From Hyperoodon ampullatus (lineage: Eukaryota > Chordata > Mammalia > Artiodactyla > Ziphiidae): a DNA stretch of 64,000 nt. The translations under genes were made by a program, and so were the position numbers. The notes beneath the pieces are model-generated. The model was not told the origin of the DNA and made no database searches. It saw nothing but the letters and a program-made list of their open reading frames with translations. This document shows, piece after piece, positions 35,035-46,859 of the stretch (within the stretch, counting starts at the first letter, position 1; each line of letters begins with the position of its first letter). The DNA is taken from NCBI GenBank assembly GCA_949752795.1, contig OX457070.1:31818788-31882787 (forward strand), in the 5' to 3' direction.

Positions 35035-35195
35035 CTTATTAGATAGGCAGCACATGTTAACTCTGCGAGTTGAGGAAGCTAAGAAGAAATGGTGTGTTAG
35101 TTGCCCAAATTCATACAGTCAATAAGTGATCATTTAGGACTTGAACAGAGTTTTTCTGACTCCAATGTCTTTATTCTTTCTACTATAAATAAGTG
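35035..35195 (-). mobile_element. MIR SINE
   Basis: Plus-strand 'gagttgaggaagctaagaag', 'gttgcccaaattcatacagt' and 'ttctttctactataaat' are a MIR in reverse orientation. Confidence 0.65.
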
Positions 35196-36410
35196 CTGAT
35201 AGATTGGAGAGAAAATGAAATATGGAAGGTGATCAGTGAAAATGCCAGGGCCAGGGAATCTTACCTGGCTTTGTTATTTTAGAAAACTGCACCTCTTTGT
35301 TTGTGAGCCAAAGGTTGGTTGAAAACAATGAAAGAAGAATATTTTCTTGACTGCATTTTTTAGGTATCTTTCTCCAAAATTTAATTACATCTGGAGCAAT
35401 TTTATAACAGAGCTCTAGACATATATTTTTCAGTAAATGATTTCTTGGAAATATATCCAAACTTTCACATAGTTTCAGCTTCAGCTAAGAAGCAGACTTA
35501 GTAGACAGAGGGAAAAATGCAAAGATATGATCTGAGTCAGGCATGATCTGATATCTGTGCCTTTAATGGTCTCCTGAATTCAATTTCTGTTCATTCTTTT
35601 CCTCCTTCAAGTTTGGTATTAAAATTGTGACTATTTTCAGCAAGAATGTAAAATGAAAAATGAGGGAGAAGTATTGATATTTTTAGAGTGTTCATTATAG
35701 CACAAACCATTATATCACATTTAAATAATACTTAACATCAATATATGAAACTCTTTGTGTAAAAGCTTCATGCAAAGATTTTTATTCTTTGCATTATAGT
35801 TGTTATTATTGTTGTTATTTTGATTGAGTCCCTTGTTGAACTCTGAATTCTATTTGAACCTGAAATGGTAATCAAAACTGTGGGCTATTTGATAATCCCC
35901 ATGAATATGACTGAGAAGTTTTCATGAAAGCCCTACAGACTGAACCCATTGAACTTAGAATAGTTCTCATTCCAGTAGAAAGAAGCAGATGTCCCAAACC
36001 AAACACACTTGGTTTAATATATTTTACATTGGTTTTAATGGACAGATGTTTTGACTATGACATGGCAAGACAAGGATTTGAAATGGTGGATTGGAAAGAT
36101 TTTGTTCATAAAAGTAATTGCTCTTACATTACAAAGTGAAGGATTTACATGTGGAAAATGTCAGCCTGTTGCAGCATCTCGTGATGGATCGTGTTACTGC
36201 AAGCCATGGAGTTCACTAGAAAGAACCAACTTACTTCTGAGGGGTCCTTTTAATAGGCATCACATACAGAATGGCAGGGAGGGAGAACCTCAAATCTAGA
36301 GTCATTCTAGTTATGTCATTGATCCTTGATTATACATTTTCAGGATTATCTGTGACTTTTATTTCCCATCAGAATTTGGCTTCTGTCTATATTGTTTTAT
36401 GAGCTAAAAG
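35196..36410. other. No gene recognised
   Basis: Unique-looking sequence. Plus-strand frames of 71 and 82 codons (35924-36299) overlap without recognisable content. Confidence 0.5.
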
Positions 36411-36414
36411 CAAT

Positions 36415-36615
36415 TCTTAAATGCTAGTCACTGTTCGAAGAGCTTTACGGGTATAAATTACCTATTTTATTCTCATAAGAACTCCTATGAACAGGTAAGA
36501 AAAATGATGTACAGAGAAGCCAAATAACTCGCTCAAGGTCACACTGCTAGTAAACGACATAGACAGGATATCTCAGTCTAACTGCAGAGTCCATGCTCTC
36601 ACCTCACACTCTGCT
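36415..36615 (-). mobile_element. MIR SINE
   Basis: Plus-strand 'gctcaaggtcacactgctag' and 'gtccatgctctcacctcaca' are the reverse complement of the MIR core and tRNA-like head. It is nearly complete. Confidence 0.88.
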
Positions 36616-37185
36616 CTCTTTTCTATTATTCAACGTGGTAGGAGCTATGTCTAATTATTTGTGTGGCTCAGAAATTTCTTAAGAGAGACTGATTCAGATA
36701 AATGAGTCTATTACCCCAGAACTTCAGATGTTACTTCCTAACTTATTTAGAAGACAGTTCACCAGCAAACTTTCCAAAATTTGGAAGTCAAAAGAGTCTT
36801 CCAGCCCATAAAATAGTCACAAAGCCCTTACATTGATTCCATGCACTTTACCCCTTGTACTCTCCTTCCTAATGCTTATTTTTGACATATAAGAGATGAG
36901 AAGGAAAGGGAGAGAAAATTTGGAAAGTATAAACCTATTTGTACTACTTCACGGCATAATCAAAAATTTCATGATGATGGCTCTGAATTGTTAACAAAAG
37001 CTTAATTGATGTTCTTTACTTTTATTTAGAAGGCAGGGGGATTGATGATGCGTGTTGAAAGGTCTTTCCTCAAAAATGTTCAGATTTTTAGACTTTGTTG
37101 GCTCTATAAGCTAAGCTTCTATAATGAGAGATCCTATTTGTGGGATACCACGTTCCCAGCAGTGCCAGCTAACTAAGTAAAAAAC
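36616..37185. other. No gene recognised
   Basis: Unique-looking AT-rich sequence without a supported feature. Confidence 0.5.
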
Positions 37186-37189
37186 CCAT

Positions 37190-37392
37190 CATTATAGAAA
37201 GAACACTGGGTGAGTTGGAGACACTCTCCCACTAGCTTGCTGATAAATGATCTGGGCAGGTCATTTATCCTCTCTGTGTCTCAAATTGCTTATATGCTTC
37301 CCTCAAAGAGTTACTGTAAGGATTAAATGAAATAATGTATGTGAAAGTGCCTAGTACGGAGTGTGTTCTCAATAAACATTTGTTAAAGAAAA
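37190..37392 (+). mobile_element. MIR SINE
   Basis: 'atcctctctgtgtctcaaat', 'gtaaggattaaatgaaataa' and 'gttctcaataaacatttgtt' follow MIR order to the 3' end. Confidence 0.85.
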
Positions 37393-37960
37393 AAGGAGCA
37401 TTGCATTCCAATGTCAAACATAAATTATTTTTGAATTATGCCTTCGATATTGTTTGTGCAATAATACACATGTAGAAATATGGATAAAGGAACAGGAGTG
37501 ATTATCTTGGGATTCTTCAATAATTATATTACCTTCCCTTTGATTTATCCAACTTTTTTTTTTTTTTTGTCTTTCACCTACTTTGAAGAATATAACTATT
37601 CAAAGCCAGAATGCTTCTTTTTGATAAAACCCAGATGCGTAGGGCAAGATGCACTTCCTGAAGAGATTCATTCAGGGACCAAAGGGTCCAGGAACTCTCT
37701 TCTCTTGTAATTCCACCACATGTCCAGTTTGGTTTCACTTGACAAGTAGGGATGGAGAGCAGATCTTTCTTCATGTGTATACCCGTGACAAGAGAATGAC
37801 AGGGAAAGGATAAGCAGGTCATCAGCCTCTTGCAAGCACAACCCCAGGCCCTAATCATGACAATCAATGTAAATGACTGTATTTTGTTGTCTGAAACAAT
37901 TTATAACATGATGGGGGTGGAGGCAGAAGGTAGGGAGGTTTTAGGCTATCAAAAAGACCT
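37393..37960. other. No gene recognised
   Basis: Unique-looking sequence with a T-run at about 37555-37569. Frames of 76-97 codons on opposite strands overlap without recognisable content. Confidence 0.5.
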
Positions 37961-37963
37961 CTT

Positions 37964-38171
37964 GGGCTTCCCTGGTGGCGCAGCGGTTGAGAGTCCGCCT
38001 GCCGATGCAGGGGACATGGGTTCGTGCCCAGGTCCGGGAAGATCCCACATGCCACGGAGCGTCTAGGCCCATGAGCCATGGCCGCTGAGCCTGCGCGTCT
38101 GGAGCCTGTGCTCTGCAACGGGAGAGACCACAACAGTGAGCGGCCCGTGTATGGCAAAAAAAAAAAAAAAA
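37964..38171 (+). mobile_element. Cetacean CHR-type SINE (short class)
   Basis: It starts 'gggcttccctggtggcgcag' with a B box 'ggttcgtgccc' and ends '...tatggc' plus 16 A. A clear duplication is not found: the left flank reads 'aaaaagacctctt' and the right 'aagagagagaagg'. Part of the junction may have mutated. Confidence 0.96.
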
Positions 38172-38249
38172 GAGAGAGAAGGTTGGCTTGCAATGTTCCT
38201 TGGCTGTTTCTTTTTTTTTTTTTTTAACTCATTCTATTACAGTAGCATA

Positions 38250-38465
38250 GTTTTACAAGTCCTGGGTTAGAGGTCAGATCTTAGCCCGACCACTTGCAAG
38301 CTGTGTGAGTCTAACTTTTCCCAGCCTCAATTTTTTTCACCTCTAAGATGGAGATAATAATGTTTACCTCTTAGGGTTGTTAAGAGGATCAAAGGAGATA
38401 AAACACATAAAAGTATTTAGAATTATAATCTTTATCTGCCTGACACAGAATAATCACTCAAATAA
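38250..38465 (+). mobile_element. MIR SINE
   Basis: 'gacggcc' type head is degraded, but 'gggttgttaagaggatcaaa', 'ctaagatggagataataatg' and 'ctgacacagaataatcactc' follow the MIR order. Confidence 0.82.
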
Positions 38466-38489
38466 TGTTTTCTATTATTTGATTCATTC

Positions 38490-38645
38490 AGTTTTTTTTA
38501 ACAGCTTTATGAGGTAAAATTGATACACAAAAAGTTACGTGTATTTAATGTATATATTTTGATGAGTTTGGACATATGCATACACCTATGATACCACCAC
38601 CACAATCAAGGTGATAGCTCGTTACTCAGGTTTTATCTCTTTGTT
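38490..38645 (-). mobile_element. Old LINE-1 (L1M-type) 3' end
   Basis: Plus-strand 'aacagctttatgaggtaaaa', 'tttgatgagtttggacatat' and 'atgataccaccaccacaatc' form the reverse complement of an old L1M 3' UTR. Confidence 0.75.
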
Positions 38646-41160
38646 GAAGCTGTATAAATATTTTCTTGTCCCACTATTTTTCTCTTCTTTGAAGCACTTC
38701 ATTTTTGACAATCTTTATCTTACTGTTTAACTTTCGCTTATATTCCATTGTGTATTATTAGTTTAATGTGGTTTTTCTAATCATATAACATACTTTAGGT
38801 TAACGGCAGTCTCTTTCGTTTATTTTGTAACCTCCACAGCTCAGTGTACAATACTGAACACAAGAAAGACCCACAAATCTCTCTTGGGTGTTTGACTAAT
38901 TAATTGTAAAGAAGTATTTAAAAAGAAATAGGGCTGATTTGACTTGAAGTTCAAGCAAAATGGAAAGAAAAAGTGGCTCAAATAAGAAAGGGGTTGGAAT
39001 CACCAGAAAACAAGGGTTGGAGAAGGGAAATCACTCAGTTTGCTGACCACTAAATGTCTTTTGGCAGAATTTGGTGGAAAGGCTGACATGCTTCTTCAGA
39101 TGTGTGAAGGGGGCAGGGTTACTTGAATTCACAGTAAGTGAGAGCCTCCTACATCTGGGATAGGCTTATCTCTTTGCTTGGTGTCTGCCCGCCTCCCCCC
39201 TCCCTCCCCCGTAATCCCTACCACATCAGTAAACTCTCTGAACAGGACTATGCTGAGACTGCATCCTGAGAGCAGTAATTGAAACATGGATCATCAAGAA
39301 AAAAATAGATTCAGAGTGTGGGATTTGGGGAAACCAGTTGTTTGTGTACTTGTGTACTGCATTCTCACTCTCTGACTATTCTGCTGACGAAAAGGAAAGT
39401 AAAATCTCAAGTCAGTCCTTACCTTCATGGTCAACCTCATCTCTTCTCTCATTTGCTTAAGGCATCGAGCAGGACTGACTTCAGCTGGAAATAGCATCAA
39501 GATGATTCTAGACCACAACATAGGACTCAAACAACTGGAGGATTTAGCCAAATCCTAATATGTTTAACCCCTTCTGACAGAGAGAAATGTTTATGTTTAT
39601 GTCTGAGGCTGTGGTATGATGGGGACTTCAAGAGTTCTGACACTTTAACACACCATGCAAGGTTAGAAACCCATTCGTCCCTTATTCATTTGCTGGTGAA
39701 TACATTTGGGTTTTCACTTCACACCGGTAAATGCAGGAAGAGGTGCCATTTTAACATTGTGTCTTTATCTGTGCATTCCATGTAAACAGAAGTTGTCTCT
39801 CTGGCAGTCTAGTGGCTGTATATAAAGCCCCTGTTTACTTAATCCGAATGTCCGTTTCTTTTCTGCATGGTCTGCAAACTAAACGCAGTGAAAAAGTGTG
39901 TCAGAATTAGAACTGTGTGAGCCTGAAAAAGACATTTGGGTCATTGAGTCACTAAAAGCACCCTCTGTTTACATGTTTCCGCCGTTTCTGTCTACAACTG
40001 TAGCTGTGTTACAGCTCAGAACACTAATCTCTTTTTATTTGTATTTTACTTTATTTTATTTTGTATTAAAGGCGCTTTTAAGCCATGTCTTCCAAATGTG
40101 TCTGAGGTTTCATAACTGTCTTAATAGTGTATACACATTATAGTGACGGCAGTGAATTTCCTTCAATCTGGATTTTGTTAACAGTGACTACAAGAATAGT
40201 TTGTAGGACAATTAAGATGTGTTAATCTGTGTATGAAAACTTGATCCAGTTAAAAATTGGTTTCCCGTCCACTTATATTTCGCCAAAGTTTCCTACGTCA
40301 TGGAGCTGGGGTTTTCTTGAGAGGGGCATAAAGGGGGTTGTGAGGAGGAGAAGGCTGGAGAGAGCTTGGAAGTTAGTTAGGCTAGATTTTAGGCCTCTGG
40401 GATGATGTCCTCTTAACATAGCCCACGTTCTGCTGCGGCAGAAAATGATGCACTGAAGTGTTGGCAATGGGGCTTGAGCAAGCTCACTTTTCACGCTCAA
40501 CAAAGCCTAACGTCATTTCCCTATACAATCTGAGTTATGTGTGTGCTTTTAATAAACCAATCTTCACAAAAAATAAATAGATTTGTTCTGCTTAAACTGG
40601 CATCCAGAGGGCTTGGGGGGAAAAAAATGTCTTTAACACCTCCTGGGGATTGGAAGGGAACTTCACACGCCAGCTTCACATGGGGAACGTGGGATAACAA
40701 TTTGACAGGAAAGGGGTGGATCCCTTCTAAGGCCCTGGAAGGAGACTTGACCCTGAGCAGAGTGGCGTGAGTCTCAAGGCCTGAGATTCCCGCCCAGCAG
40801 GGGGTAGCCAAGCTCCGGCAACTGGGAAGGAATTCCACTCACAGGACCCTTCCATCAGCCAGCAACACAGCCCCGGGAGTCTAGAAGCTGGCGCTACTTG
40901 CCCGGGCTTCGGTTATTTACTCCAAAAAGGGCTGCTCACCCGGGGCCTTCGCCCCAGAGCTCGGACCTCTGCAACAGGTTCTGGCAAACAGGATCCCAGT
41001 AAAGGGGTGAGAGGGTGCCTTGAGCTGCCTGAGGCCTGGGATGAAAACTGGTGGATGGGGAGGCAGGTTTGACTTTTCCTTCTGACTCTTTCTCCTTCTC
41101 TCCCAGAGGGCAGAAGCCCAGAGCTCCCTGAGGAAGGATGGAGAGAGACCAAGAAGTCAG
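38646..41160. other. No gene recognised; possible promoter-like patch
   Basis: Unique-looking. A TATA-like 'ggctgtatataaagcccctg' lies at 39813-39832. The 40780-40980 segment has nine CpGs in about 200 bases ('gcccgggcttcggtt', 'acccggggccttcgcccc'), well above the surroundings. No open frame there has recognisable content. Confidence 0.4.
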
Positions 41161-41162
41161 GT

Positions 41163-41203
<41 letters not shown>

Positions 41204-41700
41204 TGTGTGAATACATGGGTTGGGGGTGGGGTATGTGCGTGGTATGTGAGTGTGTGTATGTGAGTGTGTGTGTGAATACATGGGTTGAGGGTGGGGTATG
41301 TGCGTAGTATGTGAGTGTGTGTATGTGTGTGTGAGTGTGTGAATACCTGGGTTGGGGGTGGGGTATGTGCGTGGTATGTGAGTGTGTGTATGTGAGTGTG
41401 TGTGTGAATACATGGGTTGAGGGTGGGGTATGTGTGTAGTATGTGAGTGTGTGTATGTGTGTGTGAGTGTGTGAATACCTGGGTTGGGGGTGGGGTATGT
41501 GCGTGGTATGTGAGTGTGTGTATGTGAGTGTGTGTGTGAATACATGGGTTGGGGGTGGGGTATGTGTGTAGTATGTGAGTGTATGTGAGTGTGTGTGTGT
41601 GCAAGTGTGTGAATACATGGGTTGGGGGTGGGGTATGTGGGGTGTGTGTATGTGAGTGTGTGAATACATATGTTGGGTGTGTATGTGGTGTGGAGGGAGC
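41163..41700. repeat. TG-rich minisatellite with a 132-bp higher-order unit
   Basis: After an initial (TG)n run (41166-41200), the marker GAATAC recurs at 41209, 41274, 41341, 41406, 41473, 41538, 41611 and 41662. Spacings are 65, 67, 65, 67, 65, 73 and 51. The alternating 65/67 subunits form a 132-bp dimer. The first two dimers (41209-41340 and 41341-41472) differ at only two positions. Each subunit carries a G-rich core 'gggttgggggtggggtatg' or its 'gagggtgggg' variant. 132 is divisible by three, so all three minus-strand frames stay open for 222-260 codons. These are not genes. Confidence 0.97.
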
Positions 41701-44700
41701 CTATGGACAGAATCCCCATAACCTCCCCTGAGAAAACGTGAGGTCCAGCAGGTGAAGCCAGCGACGGCTGGTGAAGAGGCGTGGCCTGGGTGGAGGAGAG
41801 TCCGTGATAAACTGCTGGGCAGCTGGGGAGAAAGACTCGCCAAGCTGAACTTGCCCGTAGGGAGGAGGAGGGAGGCGGGAGGGTGACAAGGTCACTACGG
41901 AAAAAATATTTTGAAGGAAGCCCGTGCTCCTCACTGTCTGCCATAGAAGGAGCTGCAGCCTGCAGTACGAGCCAGCGAGAACATTTCAGCCCCGGGTCTC
42001 CCCAGCCTGCTTCACCTTGTTGCTTCCCGCTCAGGCCATTTTCGGTTGATGCTGTCTTTGTTCTGTTTTCTCCCAGTGCAATGAACCCTTACATTACGGG
42101 CTTCTGTTGTAGTTCTAACCTCTAATACACAACCATTACATCTTAGCTCGTCTTCTAAATTACTCTAAAATCCAATTACAAACACCCCTCTCCTTCAAGA
42201 GCACACAACTTGCCACATTACTGAAATGCTGGGCTGCTCTTTTGTTTTCCTAAATTAATAATAACTACCATTTTCCGTCTGCTCTTAGCATGGGAGTCTT
42301 TTATATCACCACACAGCTTTCCAAAATGCATATTATGATTCTTTTTGCATCTTTGCTGGCTTACAGAAGAGCTAAGGATGATTTTCCAAATATTCATAAA
42401 AGATCTGTCAGTTGGTTTTTAGTACCGAAGCATTTGAAACTCTGCAATCCTTAAAAGAGAAAGCATTTTCAAATTTATCAGTTAAAATTGCACCATCGCT
42501 CTGTTTTGTGACAGTGAAATACAAGTCCACCACTTTAAAGGTTTTAAGAGGTTAGAATAGATTTTGTTTGTTAACATTTTTATGGATTGAAAACCCTTAG
42601 TCCTACTAAGGTTTCAAAAGCACAAGTGATATTTTTCAATCCAGCACACATTGTGAGTTTCTAGAATCTACGGGAGGGAAGTGACTATCTTAAAGACAGA
42701 TTCAACTTCTGTTTATTATAGAATGTTTCAGTAAAAGTGAGCATGCCAAGAACATTTTCAGGAAAACTTTACCTAGAGTATCTGCAATTACTTTTTCTCA
42801 TGGAGGCGCAATTGTGATTTCTAATAGAATATTGTTCTTAAGGAAATTATGGTAAATTCAAATCTGATATTACAAGAAGAAATCTGACTTATTTTAGTGT
42901 TTATAATCACAAGCATGTAATTGAACTGTAATTGCTTTTTTTTTACTTGCAAATTCTTACTTCTAGTCTTGGGAAGAAAGTACATTTGACATACCTAAGG
43001 CATCTGATTATATACCAACAAAATATGCTTGATGGGCAATTATTAAAAATATGTGTGTGGCTAGTCAACCACTCTACTTTTCACTTCACAAGCTTGAGCA
43101 ACATTCAGTGGAGGTTTTCAATGTAAAGTCTGTACTTGTCAATCCTTTCTTATGCTCAGTCTTTAGCTGCTTAGGATAAAAAAATTATAAAGTCTTGGGG
43201 AGATTAGAAAAGTTCTAAAGTGCATGTTAAATTTCAATCAAACATTTAAATAATAACATCTCTAGTTAGATAGTTGGTATATTTGTTGTGCCCTGAAGTT
43301 AAATCTTTATCCCCTTAAATATTAAATACATGAAAGGCTGGTTACTCTTCTTTAATAAATTGACTCTAGTTAGGCGTTTTCAGAGGCCAAGGTGAAAGCC
43401 AAGGGAGAATTCAACAGGGTGCAACTGATGGGGCACCACTTGGAATTTATAGGCTAAGTGAGATGAACCAGAAGGACATGCTAATCACTAAATAACATCA
43501 TCAAATACAGAATATAGGAACCTGATTGCTGTCATGAGCAAAACGTGGGGAAAATGGAGATCAGGGAAAAGAAAATCATAAACTTATGTAAAAAACACAA
43601 ACATTATAGTCTTTTAGTCATATTAATTATATATTAAGTATACAATAATTATACATATGCAAATATTTATTATATATTGTATGTTTTTTAATTGTCTTGA
43701 ACAAATAGATGCCATAATCTTAATTTAATTATGATGGAAGCATCGTACTGTCACTTAACATTTTAATAGTACTAGTGAAGTTTCTTTCCTTCCTTCCTTC
43801 CTTCCTTCCTTCCTTCCTGATTTTCTATCTTCTAGAATTTTCCAGTAAAAATAAAACATAGACAAGTTTATTTTTCCCTTATACTTCTAAATTCTGAATA
43901 TTACCTTCTAGTTTCAGTGTAGCCTAAACACCATCTACTCGTTTTGTTGGACAGAATCTAGTACAACTCACAATTTCTTTAAAGTTCATATATTTTAAGC
44001 ATTGACATTATCTATTTTTTTGCTTAGAAATGTATGTACTGAAGCATTCTACTAATATGTTCTTTAAGTCTCTCTGAACTTTTCTTGCATTCCTAATTTT
44101 TAATGAGTTTTAAACCATCTGGACAAAGCAGATTCAATTCAAATAATTCAAGTATCTGGGAAGCCCTTGTAAAAATGATTTTTTAAATATCAAGGGTGCA
44201 TTTCCTAGCATGTATGACTACTGAGTAGCAAACTTAACAAGCAACATTTAAATTTATAATTTTATTATTTTGCATGCGTCGTAGGTTTTCATTTTTTTTA
44301 TTTTAAATTAAGATTTTGGGGACTTTTTGTCAGGTTAATACATGGACTATGCAGTCTCTAAGCTCTTTAAAATAATCTGTTATTTATACTTACTAAACAA
44401 ATCAAAAGTGACTGTAATTTGTGACATTTAAAAAATAGTATCCAGAAGATAAACCATATTTTCCTAATTTATAAGCCACCTCTAGCAGGTCTTTGAGGTT
44501 TTGTGTCGATTTGGAGATAGACCAGGCCTTGGGCTGCAGGAGGACCATTTGGGGTGATGTAGCAGTAAATTACTCTGCAGGACCCCAGGGGCCGAGAAGG
44601 GTTAATGCAGCTTCCAGCAAAACGGAACACCTGGACAGTAACTCAGGCAGGAGGACGGCCTGATTGAATCTGTCACAAGCATGTCTCAATCGTGATTTTT

Positions 44701-46845
44701 AAAGAGCGCAATGCAACAGTGCAGCCGAACTTTTCCCCTCTTCCTTCCCATCCTCTGTTTCTAGGGGACTGAGCATTGGTGTCCCTCCCTGCAGTGTTGC
44801 AGCACTGGGAGATTATGATGGTCTTAAAAGTGAAAGCCTATAATTTAAAGTAATAATTCCATCTTTAAAATGGAGATTGAAATACAGTAATATAAAATAC
44901 ATAAGGCATCAAGATGTTGCAAATGTCTTCTCCCATTAGATTTCTCTATTTACAAGGCAGACATTAATATGAAGTGTATTTTCCATGAGATTGTGTAGCT
45001 TCTCCCTGCAAAACTGAGCAAGTGTTTTCCGCTAGATCCAAATTTCTTTTAATGCCTACTAAATGAAATTTCCTGGCCCTAAAATAAGATCAAATACAAT
45101 AAAATTTAAAAGCCCAGAAAAGAAGCCTCCAATTTTCTAAGATGTGAAATATTTCTTAGAAAACAGTGTCTTGAAAAGTTGGATGTAAATGAACATACAA
45201 ATTTTATTTCCCTATGCCAATAGTTTACCAAAGTATATAAAATGCTAAGTGTAGAAAGGATGCCTATTGACTTCGGAAACAAAGGAACTCAAGACATTCA
45301 GCAAACCCAAAATATCTTCTCCCCTGCCTTTTATAATCGTGTTTATGTCTTTATTTCTATAACACTTCAGAGCTTTTTCAGGATGCTGTGTACTGATTTG
45401 AAAACACCAGTTTTGAATACTAAATAACAGTGAAATGAAAATTTTTCTGTGAATCAATTTTTCAGCCACATGAGAAAAAAATACTATATAGAAAATGCCT
45501 CTGCTTTCATAGGGAAGGAAATGTCATGGGCCTCTGAATTGGGGGGAAAAAAATCTTTGCAGTGGTACCTATTCGAAATTACACTCAGAATAAGCATCTT
45601 TTCTTTTTTCCCTTGAAATAAAGTTCAAGGTAACATTTAAATGAATAATTATTTACCATTTTGTTACATGCTGGCATGTATGGCAGGAATCATTTATTAG
45701 TACAAATGCTTTTTCTGCTTAGAATGGCTCATTTGTTTCTTTGTAGGCTGCACTGGTTTTAAGATTCAAATTCAAAATCTCCTCTGATTTTGCTGTTCCA
45801 TTTCTGGCAGCTGGCCAGCGGCAAATATGCATAATATTTCACTGTTAGACCTTGCAAACATTATATCCTGCTGTGCTAAAGAAAACATTGTGTTTCTTAC
45901 CACATGAAAATAATCCATCACTTTTCAATCAGCACACACACAAAAAGCTCTACCTGTTTTTTCCATCACACTCAAGAAAAATTAATGGCCCCAATGTGAA
46001 AGGTGGACCCTCCATACATGATCCATTAAAGTACAAACTAATCAAAATATATCTAGCATCTGATTTGCTAAGCAAGATGGAACAAAAGAGGTGTGATGAA
46101 AAAATAGATCCTTCTAAGACCCATACAAACCTGTTCTATCAGTACTAACCTTATTTATTTTAAATGTGGGAAGACAGAAATATAAGATCATGAAGTGGAT
46201 CTGTTGAATTCAATCAATTCAAATAGATACTCTGTATTTATCTGGAAAAAATGGCTATTGACACCTACTGTGGAACGGAGGAAATTTTATAATAAAAAAG
46301 TGTTTTGAAAACTAAAGAATGACAAATTATAAGTACTCCCCAAGTAGGTAATTAGACAACATAATATATTAAAGTTTTCTTTGAGAGTAAAAATATCAGG
46401 GCTCATGCCTTTAAAAATAATTTCGTGCCTTTAGCAATGCTGATGTTATAGCTAGTTTTGAGTGAGGCATGAGGACTTTTCTTTCTAAGGCCATATGACT
46501 TTTGCTACAATATTCTAATCAGCAAGAGAGCAGCCATCTCAAAGGAGTGTTAATTAAAAAACAATCCATTTTACAACTTTTTAACAGTTCCACTGGAATT
46601 TCTTGGATTTCTTTGCTACCACTGGGTTTTTGTTAGATTTTTTTTTCAATCTTTCTTTCGTTGTCACTCTCTTTTGGTATGACCTTGTCTTATAGTTTAA
46701 TGTATTAATAAAAGTATATTAAGAAAAATGCAATATAATGCTAATACTAAGAAGTTATGCATACTGGTAAATACTTTTACACATAAAGTTTTTTTTTTGT
46801 ATTCTTCTTATAACTTTGTGTTTAAAATACCACTGATGGGGAGGG
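41701..46845. other. No gene recognised; largely transposon-free 5 kb
   Basis: 41750-42060 continues the modestly CpG-bearing patch. From 42.1 to 46.8 kb I recognise no SINE, LINE, LTR or DNA transposon, only a (TTCC)n tract and an AT-rich patch at 43618-43690. The segments at 44500-44760 and 45730-45860 look unlike neutral AT-rich filler and are candidates for conserved non-coding sequence. No frame shows a recognisable domain. Confidence 0.5.
43783..43818. repeat. (TTCC)n microsatellite
   Basis: Nine tetranucleotide units, nearly perfect. Confidence 0.96.
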
Positions 46846-46859
46846 AGGAAGAAATTTTC

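Noticed and set aside
38156..38225. A-run followed closely by a T-run, a possible foldback
   Set aside because: The A-run is an ordinary SINE tail and the T-run belongs to separate downstream sequence. Homopolymers pair trivially.
41163..41700. CRISPR-like repeat array
   Set aside because: The repeats are contiguous with no unique spacers, and the genome is mammalian.
40936..41944. Three long minus-strand open frames (222, 228 and 260 codons)
   Set aside because: They run through the TG-rich tandem array, encode only His/Thr/Pro/Tyr-type low-complexity repeats, and all three frames are open at once because the array lacks stop triplets on that strand.
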